Origin: Brienomyrus brachyistius
Taxonomy: Eukaryota; Chordata; Actinopteri; Osteoglossiformes; Mormyridae
NCBI RefSeq assembly: GCF_023856365.1
Contig: NC_064535.1
Coordinates: 10,870,363-10,934,362 of the forward strand
Length of the DNA: 64,000 bases
Direction of reading: 5' to 3'
Positions 1 to 11,450 of the stretch are shown here, in pieces. Each line of letters starts with the position of its first letter. Within the stretch, counting starts at the first letter, position 1. The notes under the pieces were generated by a model. It was not told the DNA's origin. It made no database searches and saw only the letters and a program-made list of their open reading frames with translations. The position numbers and the translations under genes are program-made.

Positions 1-689
1 GGTAATTTATGTCTAATGTTTTTTTTTCTAATATATAAGATTTAATGAAAATTTAATGAAAATTTCTTGCCGATAACTAGGACAGAAGAAGCTCTGTGCT
101 GGGCATGCCTCAGGACCTTTTGTCTTTATGAGCACGTTGGATATTACCAGGGGAAAAAAGAATTTGTATTGTATCTTCAGCTCTCATGCTGGCCCGTGTT
201 GACTCCATTGATCCCAACAGTTGTTGATTAATATTGGATCTTGACTCTGAATTAATTCCTTCCAACTCCATCCCTCAGATGCTGAATGAGATTTCTTGGC
301 AAAACAGGTGTGCCTGTAACCTACTGTAACTACCCTGTTCAGATGTTGCTTCCATGTTAGCTCGGATGCAGTAAACCTTCATGGCCGGGATTTCAAATCC
401 GGCCATATCTGTGTGTGGATTTTGCATGTTCTCCCCATGTCATGTGGGGGAAAGACATGGTATTTGGATGTTTGGTGACTCTAATTAGTGTATGTCCATG
501 TACTGTACGTGTCAGTGGTGTCCTGCATGATATAGGTTAGAAGTTTGAAAATATTGACTTAAACAGTCAATGTCGTGGTTGTACATTTATCCTGTTTCCC
601 AGGGGTTGAAGTGGGTCGGTACTCAGCAGTATACATTATCAGGACCTCTGTTTTTCTTTTCAGAGTACCAGTACCTCTCAGGATATGTT
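1..689. other. Intergenic, nothing recognised
   Basis: AT-rich sequence with no convincing exon, RNA gene or repeat. The last part (about 600-689) contains GTACC/GGTAC-like words and leads into the 32-bp tandem array, so it may be the flank of the element from which the array grew. Confidence 0.5.
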
Positions 690-1809
690 GGTACTGAATA
701 ACAAAGTGAATACAGGAACCAGATACTGAATAACAAGGGGAGTACTGGCACCAAATACTGAATAGCAAGGGGAGTACCGGCACCTGGTACTGAATGACAA
801 GGGGAGTACCGGCATCAGGTACTGAATGACAAGGGGAGACCCACATCAGGTACTGTAAGACAAGGGGAGTACTGACACCTGGTAATGAATAACAAGGGGA
901 GTATCGGCACCTGGTACTGAATGACAAGGGGAGTACCGGCACCTGGTACTGTAGGACAAGGGGAGTACCGACACCTGGTACTGCATGACAAGGGGAATAC
1001 TGGCACCTGGTACTGTAGGACAAGGGGAGTACTGACACCTGGTACTGTAGGACAAGGGGAGTACCGACACCTGGTACTGAATGACCAGGGGAGTACCGAC
1101 TCCTGGTACTGAATGACAAGGGGAGTACCGACACCTGGTACTGAATGACCAGGGGAGTACCGACTCCTGGTACTGTAGGACAAGGGGAGTACCGACTCCT
1201 GGTACTGTAGGACAAGGGGAGTACCAACACCTGGTAATGAATGACAAGGGGAGTAATGACACCTGGTACTGAATGACAAGGGGAATACTGACACCTGGTA
1301 CTGAATGACAAGGGGAGTACTGACACCTGGTACTGAATAACAAGGGGAGTATCGGCACCTGGTACTGAATGACAAGGGGAGTACTTACACCTGGTACTGA
1401 ATGACAAGGGGAGTAATGACACCTGGTACTGAATGACAAGGGGAATACTGACACCTGGTACTGAATGACAAGGGGAGTACTGACACCTGGTACTGAATGA
1501 CAAGGGGAGTACTGATACCTGGTACTGAATAACAAGGGGAGTATTGGCACCTGGTACTGAATGACAAGGGGAGTACCGGCACCTGGTACTGAATGACAAG
1601 GGGAGTACTTACACCTGGTACTGAATGAAAAGGGGAGTATCGGCACCTGGTCCTGAATGACAAGGGGAGTACTTACACCTGGTACTGAATGAAAAGGGAA
1701 GTATCGGCACCTGGTACTGAATAACAAGGGGAGTATCGGCACCTGGTACTGAATGACAAGGGGAGTACTGGCACCTGGTACTGAATGACAAGGGGAGTAC
1801 CGACACCTG
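690..1809. repeat. 32-bp minisatellite, about 35 units
   Basis: A 32-bp unit beginning GGTACTGAATGACAAGGGG is repeated about 35 times over 1120 bp, with unit variants such as GTACCGACACC, GTACTGACACC, GTATCGGCACC and GTACTTACACC. One unit near 835-850 has lost a base. Each unit contains GGTACT and AGTACC 13 nt apart, so single units can fold into short hairpins. Because 32 is not a multiple of 3 and the unit lacks minus-strand stops, all three minus frames read through as the same 32-residue cycle. Those frames are a by-product of the repeat, not a gene. Confidence 0.95.
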
Positions 1810-3699
1810 TTTTTCCCCACTTCTAGCTCTACTGTTTCCTCCTCCAAATTTATACTGGTTAAAGTGATTTTAAGAGGTGAAGTCACTTAGGGATCATTCA
1901 TTGGTAACAAACATACATTTTATTCTTGCACACACAACAATACAAAATGTTTGTCATTATTATACATGTTAATGGACTGTTTCTTTTGTTCTTTCTATGC
2001 TAATGTATAAATAACTTTTATGAATTTGCATGAGAGCAGGTGATATGAACAAAGAAATACTAAATGACAATTCAGCAATGTGTGGGAGTGTGTGAATTTT
2101 CTTATGGGAGGCATGAAGTCAGAGGACAAATACCTAGATTCACCTTCAGTCATTTGCTACTTATTATGGATACAACATAAACTTTTTTTTTTTTACCTCT
2201 GGGGAGAGTGAGTGAGAGTGGCAGAGGAAGAGAGAAATCATCGGTGACAGAAAAAAATGAGCCCAGCGCTGGGGTGGTGCCCCATCCTGGGTTATTCCCT
2301 GCCTTGCACCCATACAGTAGATACCAGGATGGGTTGCAGACCCCTGCAACTCTCCTTAGGAGAAGCTGATGTAGAAAATGATTGGATGCCTGGTGAAAAA
2401 AATCTGAGTCCTTCAAGACACTGGATGCTACCTTCCATCCTTGAGCTGTGATTGTCAAATTGTCCATTTCCATTATTCCCTTTGCTTGTTTCACTCTCTC
2501 AGTTTTTAAATCGCTAAAAGTTAAGTTTCCTAATCAATGTGCCAATGATCTGCTTGCTGCCCTGAAAGAATCAAATCTCACAGGCAGGTAGTGCAAAGTT
2601 TGTTTGTAGATTCGTTTTGAAGAATAATAAGCCTGGGTGGGGAAGGAGTCAAGACAATGTAAGTGTACCACAAGAAATAGAGGAGGCAAACGAAAAAGAA
2701 AAATACATTTGAATGGGAGTGACGGGGGAAAAAAAACAGCTAAATAGGTCTTGGGAGTTGAATTTCAGTTGGGTACAGATTACAGGAGCCAAAACAAAAT
2801 AAAATGCAATTATCCATATCTAATAGAGGTAATGAGGGACAGGCGAACGTAACCTGACTCACTCCTGTAGCAATCCTGAGCCGTGACCACCTTCCGCACT
2901 CTCTCAGGCAATCAGGGACTGGCCTTGTGCAGTGGTCTATGAGGTTTAACTGAGGCGTGATTATTGCTGGTTGATAACTTAAGTGAAATGAAATAAGTAA
3001 CATGAAGATTGCCATACAATCTCTAAAATGTAACACGCACCCTATAAAAATTGAATAGATGATAGTACAATCAGCACAAATTGAATAGAGAACGTTGAAA
3101 TATGCTACTACTCCTTAGTTGAATCAGGTGGAAGGACAGCTGGAAGTAATCAGTAGCACAAATACCTGACACCTGACTAGTACATTGTAAATAATTTACA
3201 CTTATAAATGTCATTTAATCTGACAAATCAAATGAACATTACATTGTGTGGACTCTCTACTTTCAGTTGCACCATGCATTTCTTTATGAAACAATAAACT
3301 GCTAGTAATCACTACAATTTGTCTAATTTTCTTAGCCGTTTAAAAAAAAAAGGAAAAAAAAGGTTGTTGTTTTTTCCAGTTGAATGTTGATTGGGTCTAA
3401 ACCCCTTCTTAATTATGGAGCATGACATTGGAGGCTTAAACAAAGTTAACATTGTCAAAGATGTCTGAGAGGGAGGTGATTATCATTTAAAAGTTAAATA
3501 AATTAATGAAAACATTATTTTGAGAATGGGCTAAAAAATTCCGTCAGAATAAATTTAAACAATTTCTTTAAAACACCAGTATCGAAAGAAATTGTGTTCA
3601 GCTACTGTAGTGCTTAAAAATGCAATGTTTTAATGTGTAGCTATTGTTTACAAATATTTCATTAACTCATTACAAACATTTTAAAACGTCTGCCTCACT
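1810..3699. other. Intergenic, mostly unassigned
   Basis: AT-rich sequence beyond the 3' side of RAB11FIP2. Apart from the short LINE/SINE-tail-like segment at about 2255-2350, I see no exon, RNA gene or clear repeat. Confidence 0.5.
2255..2350. repeat. L2/SINE-tail-like fragment
   Basis: The segment has the wording of the fish L2/SINE 3' module: a CCCCATCCTGGGTTATTCCC part, then CCAGGATGGGTTGCAGACCCC. It lies next to a T-run. The assignment rests on resemblance to the common fish module and is short, so it is tentative. Confidence 0.4.
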
Positions 3700-4821
3700 G
3701 GTAATACTTGGCTTGGAAAACATTGCCAGTCCATTATAAGTACCTGCTTGTCATAAAAAAAAAAACACAGACACAAAGTCTTGGAAAAGCAAATAAAACA
3801 TTTAGGTTTATTAACATGATTCAAATAATGAAAAGAGTCAGAAAAGAAATTAAGATTTCAGAACAAAATACAGCTATAAAACTATACAGGAAGATAAGGA
3901 ATCTGAAACAAAGACGACACTGTCAAAGATGTCTGTGGAGCAGCTGCACAAACACGTCTTCTGCTAGTGAAGTAGAAAGTACAAAAAACCCTGTGTTTTT
4001 GTTATTTTTAATGCAACAAAGAACAAGAAACTCCCACAAACCTGCATTTTACTAAAAAACAACAGTGTAAGACACAAAACGTAATAATCACACAACTAAA
4101 TACACAATTATAACAAAAGTAAACACTGTTTTTTTTCCAGATCGTGTGATTTGTAATTTCACAATGAAGTAGATCTAGCTAGATATTTTTTTTTACTAGA
4201 AAATAAAACAATTAAAAACCAGAATACACATTTTCCCGAGTGAACAGCAGCAGAGTAAAGAGCTGAAGAGAGAATCTTGAGAATCTAATAAATATACTTC
4301 TAGAAAGTCCAACACTACGCATTTATTGATGGTGTATTTTTTATTTTTACGTTTAAATGTGAAGGATTAAATCCCACATCTCAGTATCTACACCCTCCCA
4401 TAAAAATATCCCTGACTATCATTCGATAAATATCGTCTAACAAATAAATGCATTTTTTGTAGTACCAGAAGTTCATAATTGCCTAGTTTTACACTGGACA
4501 TTTTGAAGTGCAAGAGATACTAATTTTAAACCTATACTGTATATGCCCATTGTTTTCTGTTTCCTTTATTTATTCCCTGCATCCTTAGAAGTAGGTATAA
4601 GAATTAGAAAGAAACACTTTATTGGCATCAGTCCTGTAGTGATACGCTGCGGTCCCAAAAAATGTGTCATTATGAAATAAATTATTCAAGGCTAACAAGC
4701 ATTTTTTTAGTCTTTATATACTACAGATCCGACTAGAATAAGCATTTATTTCTAGTGTAAAATATTCCTAGTGTAAGTCCAGGTACTGCTCCTTACAATG
4801 TATGTAGACATATGTTAACTT
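3700..4821 (-). other. RAB11FIP2: Probable RAB11FIP2 3' UTR
   Basis: This follows directly after the RAB11FIP2 stop codon on the minus strand. Minus-strand AATAAA signals occur at 4745-4750, 4565-4570 and 3807-3812, so several polyadenylation sites are possible. The sequence is U/A-rich on the mRNA strand, as is usual for long vertebrate 3' UTRs. The real end cannot be fixed without transcript data. An open frame on the plus strand at 3708-4055 is antisense to this region and shows no family resemblance. Confidence 0.45.
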
Positions 4822-5040
4822 TCAGGATCTCTTTTCTGCTTTCTTGGTTGGTTCATATGGATTCCTTAAAATGCTGGGTGTCTCCTCCATTACTCGAACG
4901 AGTAGATCGTCAATGTAGTCCTCTAGTTCCCGGATGTGGGCATCTTTCTTCTTCACCACCTCCTTGTGTTTAATTAGTTCCTTTACCACCTCGTCAAAGG
5001 ACAAGTTCTGGTATAAGTCCCCGTGCACTTTAATTGTGTC
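4822..5040 (-). CDS. RAB11FIP2: RAB11FIP2 last exon: Rab11-binding domain
   Basis: Encodes 72 residues ending at a TGA (4822-4824). The acceptor reads TTTATCTCTTCTAG just before GAC at 5040, and the codon before it would be TAG, so the exon must start in phase 0. The protein has an acidic/basic heptad-like helix (FDEVVKELIKHKEVVKKKD) followed by IRELEDYIDDLLVRVMEETP, the conserved FIP-C Rab11/Rab25-binding region that forms a parallel coiled-coil dimer. The tail PSILRNPYEPTKKAEKRS is the FIP2-type C terminus. The segment at the start of the exon (DTIKVHGDLYQN) differs from the human protein and lacks the NPF motif that precedes the helix there. A missing upstream exon may carry it. Confidence 0.93.
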   Translation of the reverse strand, partial: DTIKVHGDLYQNLSFDEVVKELIKHKEVVKKKDAHIRELEDYIDDLLVRVMEETPSILRNPYEPTKKAEKRS

Positions 5041-6739
5041 CTAGAAGAGATAAACAATGTTAGATGGCTACTGTTCATGCAAGGCCAAGACTACAACGTA
5101 ATACAGCAGCAAATTTCCATTCCGTTGGCATGGAGCTTCAAATAATGTGGAATCTAGTCTGTACAAAAGACATATCAATGCTACAAAACAACAAAAATTA
5201 TGCCCAGAGTTGTAACATGAATATTGTGTCAAATAGTGTATAATATTTATACAGTCAATACAGAAATGCGATCTCTAAGTCCAAAGTAGTTCCTATATAA
5301 AACTGCAGCGATGGAACAAATCATAGATGTTGTTAAAAACAAGCATTATTATGACGTACGGACTCTACAGAGCATCAGTACACCATGGAACGGGGTTTTG
5401 TACTGACTGAAGTTTTTTTTTTTTTTTTACGTTTTACATTTTATCATACACTGATTGAGTGCACCTATTAGAAAACATATACATGCTCATCTCATGTTAT
5501 TAAAGGGATAGGAAGACCTAAGGTTAACACTTCAATTGTCTCATTACTACTCTAATGAGGAATTTTCCTGTCAGAGTAGCCAACCAGCTACTTTCACATT
5601 TTTCATTTTCCTTCCTTTAGTGGTTAATTAGGACCTTAAAGTGACCGGCTGCCATTTCGCCCAGGCACTGATCAGAGCAGAAGAACAGATGTCAGCTCAG
5701 ATATACTGAACACCCACAAACACACTTAGTCCATGATTAAATGCAAGTTCAGGGCCAAGTGTTGACAGAAGTGAAATGATCATTATCCATATCATCTGCA
5801 TTGTTTAAATAAAGGTTCAGTTATAGCGCTCATATTCAAGATAATTGCTATTCCTTCATGATTATGTTAACTTGAACTAAAAAGGGAAAAGAAATACATT
5901 AAATGCAAGTTTTATTGCATTATGCTGGATGTATTGTGCAAAGAAAAAAAAGCTTCAATGCTTCAAAACCCCTAGGTAAGGCAATTTGCACATATTTTAT
6001 GCACCAATTACTGAATATGTGTAATACAGATCTTGTGACTTAAAGACCAAAAATCCTAACTTCACAGCATTCTGAATTATGGTAAGATATGATGTTGTTT
6101 TAACTCTTAATTAGATAAATGGCACACATATAACAAAGTCTCAAGTATGAAAAGCAATCTAATCATTTGTGGTCCCTAACTCAACCACTGAATACCCAAT
6201 TAAAAGTTTAGAGAGTTTTGTCCTTTTTAGTTTACATAAATCGTCTAAAATATCTGTCTAAACAGCCATTTCAGAAATGACTAAACATGCACTTTTAATA
6301 ACTGAGCCAAAATTGCCTCACAAAGGTAACCTATCTACACAAAGTCACTGATCAGGACCCGTGCCTCCTATGGTCAATCGGTGATTCCTTCGATGTGTGG
6401 AGAAACATTAGATGTTTAAATGCTGCGTTCTGCCATTGCGGAATGGACTACCCACATATATCTGGTCTACAGAGTCCCTTTTTAGACTTATCTCTTCTGA
6501 GAACATCAAAAGCCTTCTTCGCAAAATACCATCCTCCACTGTCCCTCATTGGCTCACAGTCTACCATTGACATTGTTACATTGAAAATGCTAAGTGGGCG
6601 TCACTGAATGTTCTACTTTTGTATGTTGCACTTAGACTCATTTCTTACTTGGGCTCTCTCTTAGGTGATATTGAAGTCAGTGATCATGATCTATGTTCCA
6701 CACTCCCTGCGATAGGTGGGTGATTCCTTCACAGGGCTG
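5041..6739 (-). other. RAB11FIP2 intron before last exon, no repeat recognised
   Basis: AT-rich intronic sequence. I looked here for a short exon with an NPF motif in the phase needed to join exon 3 to the last exon and did not find one. There is a T-run at about 5411-5427 but no other notable structure. Confidence 0.5.
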
Positions 6740-8060
6740 TATCAATACCTCTCTCCTAGGCGCGTTGAATGACTTCTACACACAGTATGATGCACTAAAC
6801 AACATACCTGAAAAAAGACCACCCCTCTTACTTAAGAAAAGATACTTCAGTTGACGGTAGGAGAACTCAGTCAAGGGTCAGTCTACACAAAGCTATTTGA
6901 CCTGTCATATACACACACCTGTCATCATAAAGTGCTTCAAGAGACTAGTAATGGAGCTCCCAAAACTGGAATCCCAGTTTCATATAACTCCCTCCAGTTC
7001 ACCTATTGTCTTTATCAGTCCAGTGAGGATGACATTTCCTCAGCTCTTTTCCTGGCCCTGTGCCACTTGGACACTAGGGACTCCTATGCTAGAATGCCGT
7101 TCCTTAACTTCAGTTTGGCATTCAATACCATCATCCTTCAGAAGTTAGATAGGGAAGTTGAGGCTGATGCGTTTCAACACCCCCCCCCCCCCACCCACCC
7201 TGTGCAACTGGATCCTGAACTTCCTGACCAAGATACTTCAGACAGTTTGCATGGGCAACAACTTCTTTCCAGCACCGCCGCGCTGAGCACTGACAGCCCC
7301 CAGTGTGTACTCAGCCCACTTTTTGTTGACCCTGCCGACTCATGACTGTACTGCAAAGCACAGCTTAAACAACACGATGAAGTCTGCAGATGACATGCGG
7401 TCGGTCTCATTAGTAACAGTGATGAATCACCATACAGACTGGAGATGGAGTGGTCCGCTTACTGGTACAATTACAACAGTCTGTCTCTTAATGTGGACAC
7501 GAGATGACTGTGGACTTCAGGAAGGTTTATGTTTATGATCTGAGATGTTGATAGCCAGAAGCTCCACATTTCTTGGGGAGCACTTGGCGAATGACCTCAT
7601 TTGGCATCTCAACATTTTCACACTAGGCACAGCGGAGTCTCCACTTCCTGCGGCAGCTAAGCACTGCAGTCTTCCACTTGCATTCTCACTACATCCTATC
7701 GGGGCACCATTGAAAGGGGTCCTGCGTATCGTTTAATGGCTTGGGAATCACCCCCCCCCCCACATACCTGAGCCCAAAGCCCAAGCATCCCCTCACTGGC
7801 GCTACTATATTGGTTTATTGTGAATGATATTATTGAATTTATTCTACTGTTCTTTAATTCTAAATTATTTATTACTGTTAATTACAAATTCAGACACTAT
7901 GTGTATAGATACTGTAGCCTTACTTCTCCTGCAGTTGTTACCCTTTAGATGTTTATGCCAGTAGTAGCATTAGACTTTCTTAATTAAGGCATTCTTAAGA
8001 GCTGTATACTTTTACCGTTTTCTTTATCTCACTTGCATACAATAAATAAAATATAAATGT
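6740..8060 (+). mobile_element. Decayed L2/CR1-type LINE, reverse transcriptase part
   Basis: Across several broken plus-strand frames one reads LINE ORF2 motifs in order: a LNDFYTQYDALNN-like linker (about 6760), PVIIKCFKRLVMEL (about 6920), a DSYARM...FNTII core (about 7080-7140), a stretch like 'fixed STxAPQ-CVLSPLF' (about 7280-7325), a degenerate ADD-type site (about 7380) and SLNVDTRD (about 7490). The tail to about 8060 is AT-rich 3' UTR-like sequence. Frameshifts and stops are frequent, so this is a dead copy. It lies antisense to RAB11FIP2 in an intron. C-runs at 7181-7192 and 7750-7759 interrupt it. The clade (L2/CR1/Rex-like) is an estimate. Confidence 0.7.
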
Positions 8061-8943
8061 AAATGTGATTTTTTTTTTGACACACTTTATATATCACATT
8101 GCTTGTTATTTTTAAATGTTGCATTTGCATGGATGCATAGTTGTCATATTTTCATGCTTTGTCTTACATTGTTCTTGTCGTGGTTTTCTTCCTCAAGTAG
8201 AGAGGGTTTTTGGCCCGAAGTGATGTCCTCCTTATTTTTACGCTGTTTAAGGTTACCACTATCAAAGAGAAAAAGTTTTTCTTAGCAACAAACAATGAAA
8301 TATATATAGTCTTACCACAGCATGAAGAATTCCCTTTCATTTACCCAGTACATAACTTTGTAATTTATATGTTCTGACATAATTTTCTATACATTTCTAT
8401 CACTTATTAGTGACTTGAATTTATGTTTTCCTTGAAATTTTAAATTGTTTTAGATTGTAACAGATTTTTTAGATTGTAACAGACTTTTTCAATGTTGAAA
8501 CTACGATTAGTATTAACATTTCAGTAATAGTTATTAAATGTTTGTTCTTTTTTTTATCAAATGCAGTGGCTGTTTAACATTGTGAAGTTAACCATGTAAA
8601 AAGAATCAAAGTCCATCCTACATTTTGGGATATAACACTATGCAAGACTATGTCTAGAGAAAATATAAGAAAATTACAAGTATTCCGTAATTAAAGACCA
8701 GGTATTCTATCAAAGACTTTACATACTGCTTATTTGTTTAGCTACCACATTTCTGCAACTCGAAAGATGTTATCATTAAAAGACATTTATTATTATTTAA
8801 ACACCTATGAAGTTAAGTGGTCTTAGTATTACTTTTATTATCTACAGATGAATTGTATTATACGCAGTTTCAGACCACACATTTGAATGCAAATTGTAAA
8901 TTCTATAGTTAATCTTTATACAGCATGATAAAAAAAAACACAC
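8061..8943 (-). other. RAB11FIP2 intron, no repeat recognised
   Basis: AT-rich intronic sequence between the LINE relic and the NPF exon. No exon or repeat can be supported. Confidence 0.5.
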
Positions 8944-9254
8944 CTTAATTTGTAGTGCTGAATGAAAGGATTGGAATCACCCTGTGCATCGTTGCTGAAG
9001 GGGTTGGAGCAGCGAAGGTCACCGGAACTGCAGGATTGGCCATCATCTTTTTTTCCAGTCACCCACTCCAGCAGACTGACTTTGTCCTTCTTCTCTTTCC
9101 AGTCAGGATTATCCCATATCACTGATCGCTCACCTTCAAAAGGGTTGTGACTGCGTGGCATGGTTGCATACTTCTGTGACACATCATCAGTTATATCTGT
9201 GAAGGGATAAGTATGGACATCAGCTGCTTTGTATCCATGCCCAGGAACAATGCT
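8944..9254 (-). CDS. RAB11FIP2: RAB11FIP2 exon with three NPF motifs
   Basis: About 103 codons in the central linker of FIP2. It reads SIVPGHGYK..., then an HNPFEG motif after a QKYATMPR segment (human has QKFATLPR), a DKVSLLEWVTGKKD stretch (human KVSLFERVTGKKD), and SNPFSN and SNPFIQ near the end. NPF tripeptides bind EH domains such as that of Reps1 in the human protein. The acceptor is CCCCAG before AGC at 9254; a second AG six bases upstream (exon start 9260) is equally usable in frame. The donor is AAG/GTGTGT at 8944/8943 and leaves two bases of a codon. That does not match the phase-0 start of the last exon, so an exon between them is expected. Confidence 0.88.
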
Positions 9255-9256
9255 CT

Positions 9257-9278
9257 GGGGCTGGGGGGAGGGGGGGGG
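9257..9278. other. Poly-C/G tract at exon 3 splice acceptor
   Basis: The plus strand has G-runs of 4, 6 and 9 separated by CT and A. On the transcript strand this is the C-rich polypyrimidine tract of the NPF-exon acceptor. The plus strand is capable of a G-quadruplex because the 9-base run can supply two tracts. Confidence 0.7.
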
Positions 9279-9479
9279 CAAAATAGACTACCTGAGGGAA
9301 GAGGACAGTCCCATTCTGGGATTTAACTGAGTTTATTTCTTTTCCAGCACATTGTTACATATTAGACTCCAACATGAAGTATTTTTTAGGAGCACCTAGA
9401 TCCGCCAGTTGAATACACATGCAAGCTATGATCATTAATTGATTGCACCAATTAAACATACTTCAGTCACTACAGCTAA

Positions 9480-10290
9480 TGGATTAGGGAGACATGGGAC
9501 AACTGAGATCGTGGATTTGAAGCAAAATGGGCAAGAAAAAGTGCCTTTCAATTGACCTGCAGCTGCTGGGTTTTTGAAGTTTTGAGTGTCCTATAATACA
9601 ATGGACCACCACCCAAATTCAATACAACCAATAACAGACCAGTGGATATAGTTCACTGATGAAAGAGATTTGATGAATAAGATAAATGAGCCTGAAACAA
9701 GGTGTGGAGACCTATAGATGTTAACGGTCAGTCAACTAGGTGCAGCCTTGCAAAAATGGGGTATGGCAGCCAACAGAGGTGGCAGTTTCAGGTCCAGAAA
9801 GTAAATATCAAGAACATGATTTACTTTCAACCAACTAGATGAGTACTTTGTGATTGTGACTCTATATGCTCAATTGGTTGGTTGAAAGTAAATCATGGTC
9901 TGGATTTTTACTTTCTGGACCTGAAATTGCCACCTCTGGCAGCCAATAACATTTCATGATACGTATTAGACTCTTTGATTTGACTGGAGTAATGTTTGAG
10001 GGCAACAGGACATCTGAGCATCCTTTCTAATCCACTGCAGCATGTCGCCGGTGTACCAATCCGCAAATGGATTTTTTATATTCAAGTGATGTCACGCAAC
10101 AAGGTTAAGATTTCCAGGAAATAGTCCAGCAAGCATAAAAATTAAGTTTGCTTAAAACAGCAATCTGCCCGGACTCTAGTTCTCAATCCAGTTAAACATC
10201 TGTGGGAAGAGATGGGAGGAACTTTTGCAGAGCTGACCTCAGCTTGAAGATGCTTAAAGTATGAGATGCATTGAAATCAACATGAATCTG
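9480..10290 (+). mobile_element. Decayed Tc1/mariner transposase
   Basis: Near 9650 the plus strand reads an FTDERD-like segment, the place of the WSDES-type aspartate region in Tc1 transposases. Near 10165-10215 it reads a stretch close to LVLNPVKHLWEEMG, matching the Tc1 signature SPDLNPIEHLWEE. Frames are broken throughout. The copy is interrupted at 9774-9938 by a nested MITE. Confidence 0.65.
9774..9938. mobile_element. 165-bp hAT-type MITE with 8-bp target duplication
   Basis: The element starts CAGAGGTGGCAGTTTCAGG and ends CCTGAAATTGCCACCTCTG, so its ends are inverted repeats with a CAGAGGTG tip typical of hAT elements. Almost the whole element is palindromic: two arms of about 65-70 bp surround a central part of about 30 bp. 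It is flanked on both sides by the same 8 bases, GCAGCCAA (9766-9773 and 9939-9946), the target duplication length of hAT transposons. Confidence 0.88.
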
Positions 10291-10876
10291 CGTAACACTT
10301 TTAATACCTTGTTCCGTTCATGCCTTGACAAATTGAGGCTGTTCTGCAGGTATAAGTGCAATACAAGTAAGATACCATTAGCATCTACAATGTTTTGTAC
10401 ACTTAGAATGTGCTGCTATGTAGTGACACTGAACATCAATGTATCCTATCCATACATAACCATAATACAACAAAGGCTCTGTAGACAGGCCTCTGACTCT
10501 GTGTGGGTTATGTCCGCATGAATTTTGTACAGTAAAAGTTGAATTTTTTTGCCCCTTCCTCAATACAAATTTTGCTCACTTTGCATGTATTTCAACTTTA
10601 TCCATATTCCCAATTTTTTTTTTTATTTCGACTCATGAAAAGTTTTCTTCACAAACATCCAGGGCAATTTACGTAAACTAAACATAAAGCCAGACTGAAA
10701 AAGATCACCTGATTAGTGTCTGGTGCCCCTGAAAAGAGATGAAAGATATTTCATTCTTATCCAGACAAACCATTTGGGTAATGAGTTTACCTTAGATCAA
10801 ATACCAGTTTATTGCAGACGGTAGACGTATATTTACATGTTGTCCACCATTATTTTGTTGCAATGCACTGACTTAC
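10291..10876 (-). other. RAB11FIP2 intron, nothing recognised
   Basis: AT-rich intronic sequence with short open frames on both strands that resemble nothing I know. Confidence 0.45.
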
Positions 10877-10959
10877 CTTTTTACGCAGTTCTTGGCCAAG
10901 ACATTGAAAAGCCTTGAAGGTGGTCATAATTTTGGATCTTCTACCTCTATTTTGGTTAA
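10877..10959 (-). CDS. RAB11FIP2: Candidate extra RAB11FIP2 exon (83 nt)
   Basis: On the minus strand a fair acceptor (TTATTGTGCTCTAG) is followed by 83 open bases and a strong donor, AAAAAG/GTAAGTCAG. The exon supplies two bases to complete the split Gly/Val codon left by the 11745-12133 exon and ends in phase 0. Those are exactly the phases needed to join that exon to the NPF exon, which otherwise do not fit together. It would encode about 28 mostly basic residues (including RGRRSK and LGQELRKK). I cannot align these residues to human FIP2, so the call rests on splice sites and phase only. The open frame extends further upstream in the same frame, so chance is possible. Confidence 0.35.
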
Positions 10960-11269
10960 CTAGAGCACAATAACTGTGTATTACCAACTTCTCAGATAAT
11001 TGTTGCTTTACATACTCTTCTGTCACTTTGGCACTCAGCGAAATGTTTTATATGGACATTGAAACGTATATATACACTGTAACACTATCTGTGCGGGCCT
11101 AAATTCTTAGTAATAACTCGGTTATATTACTGAAGTACAAATCATGAACAAATCATGATGAGTTATAGTCAGTCGAGAGAAGATGCAACATTTTCAAACA
11201 TAAAATAGAATGTATGTTTTTCATTAATCTTTAGCAGTCTTTAGCAAATTTCCATCAAACCACTTCCCA

Positions 11270-11450
11270 TACTGCCTATCCATACTTTGATGTGGTGAGA
11301 CATTCTTGGTACTTAACACAGGAAGTACAGGGTGCAAGGCAGGGGAAAACCTCAGGAGGTACCTAACTTAATAAGGGCAATTAGGAGACACCAATTCATC
11401 GAACTGTATACATTTGGACTACAGGAAGAACAGGGAGAAAATGGTAGTAG
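11270..11450 (+). repeat. L2/SINE-type module fragment
   Basis: The order of words matches the common fish module: a GGTGCAAGGCAGGGG-like part, then GACACCAATTCATCGAACTG and a TTTGGACTACAGGAAG segment. The module recurs in this window near 14565, 20925, 25673, 37690, 54061, 54840, 55650 and 61570. Confidence 0.5.

Noticed and set aside
559..1886. Minus-strand open frames of up to 346 residues with a repeating CRYSPCHSVPG-type motif
   Set aside because: They are the stop-free reading of a 32-bp minisatellite in all three frames; no codon-level conservation or splice context.
3708..4055. 115-residue plus-strand open frame
   Set aside because: Lies antisense in the probable RAB11FIP2 3' UTR, is lysine-rich because of A-runs, and resembles nothing known.
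5341..5410. TPF-coding minus-strand stretch as the missing NPF exon of RAB11FIP2
   Set aside because: Reads ACC CCG TTC rather than NPF, runs into a stop soon after, and lacks matching splice sites.
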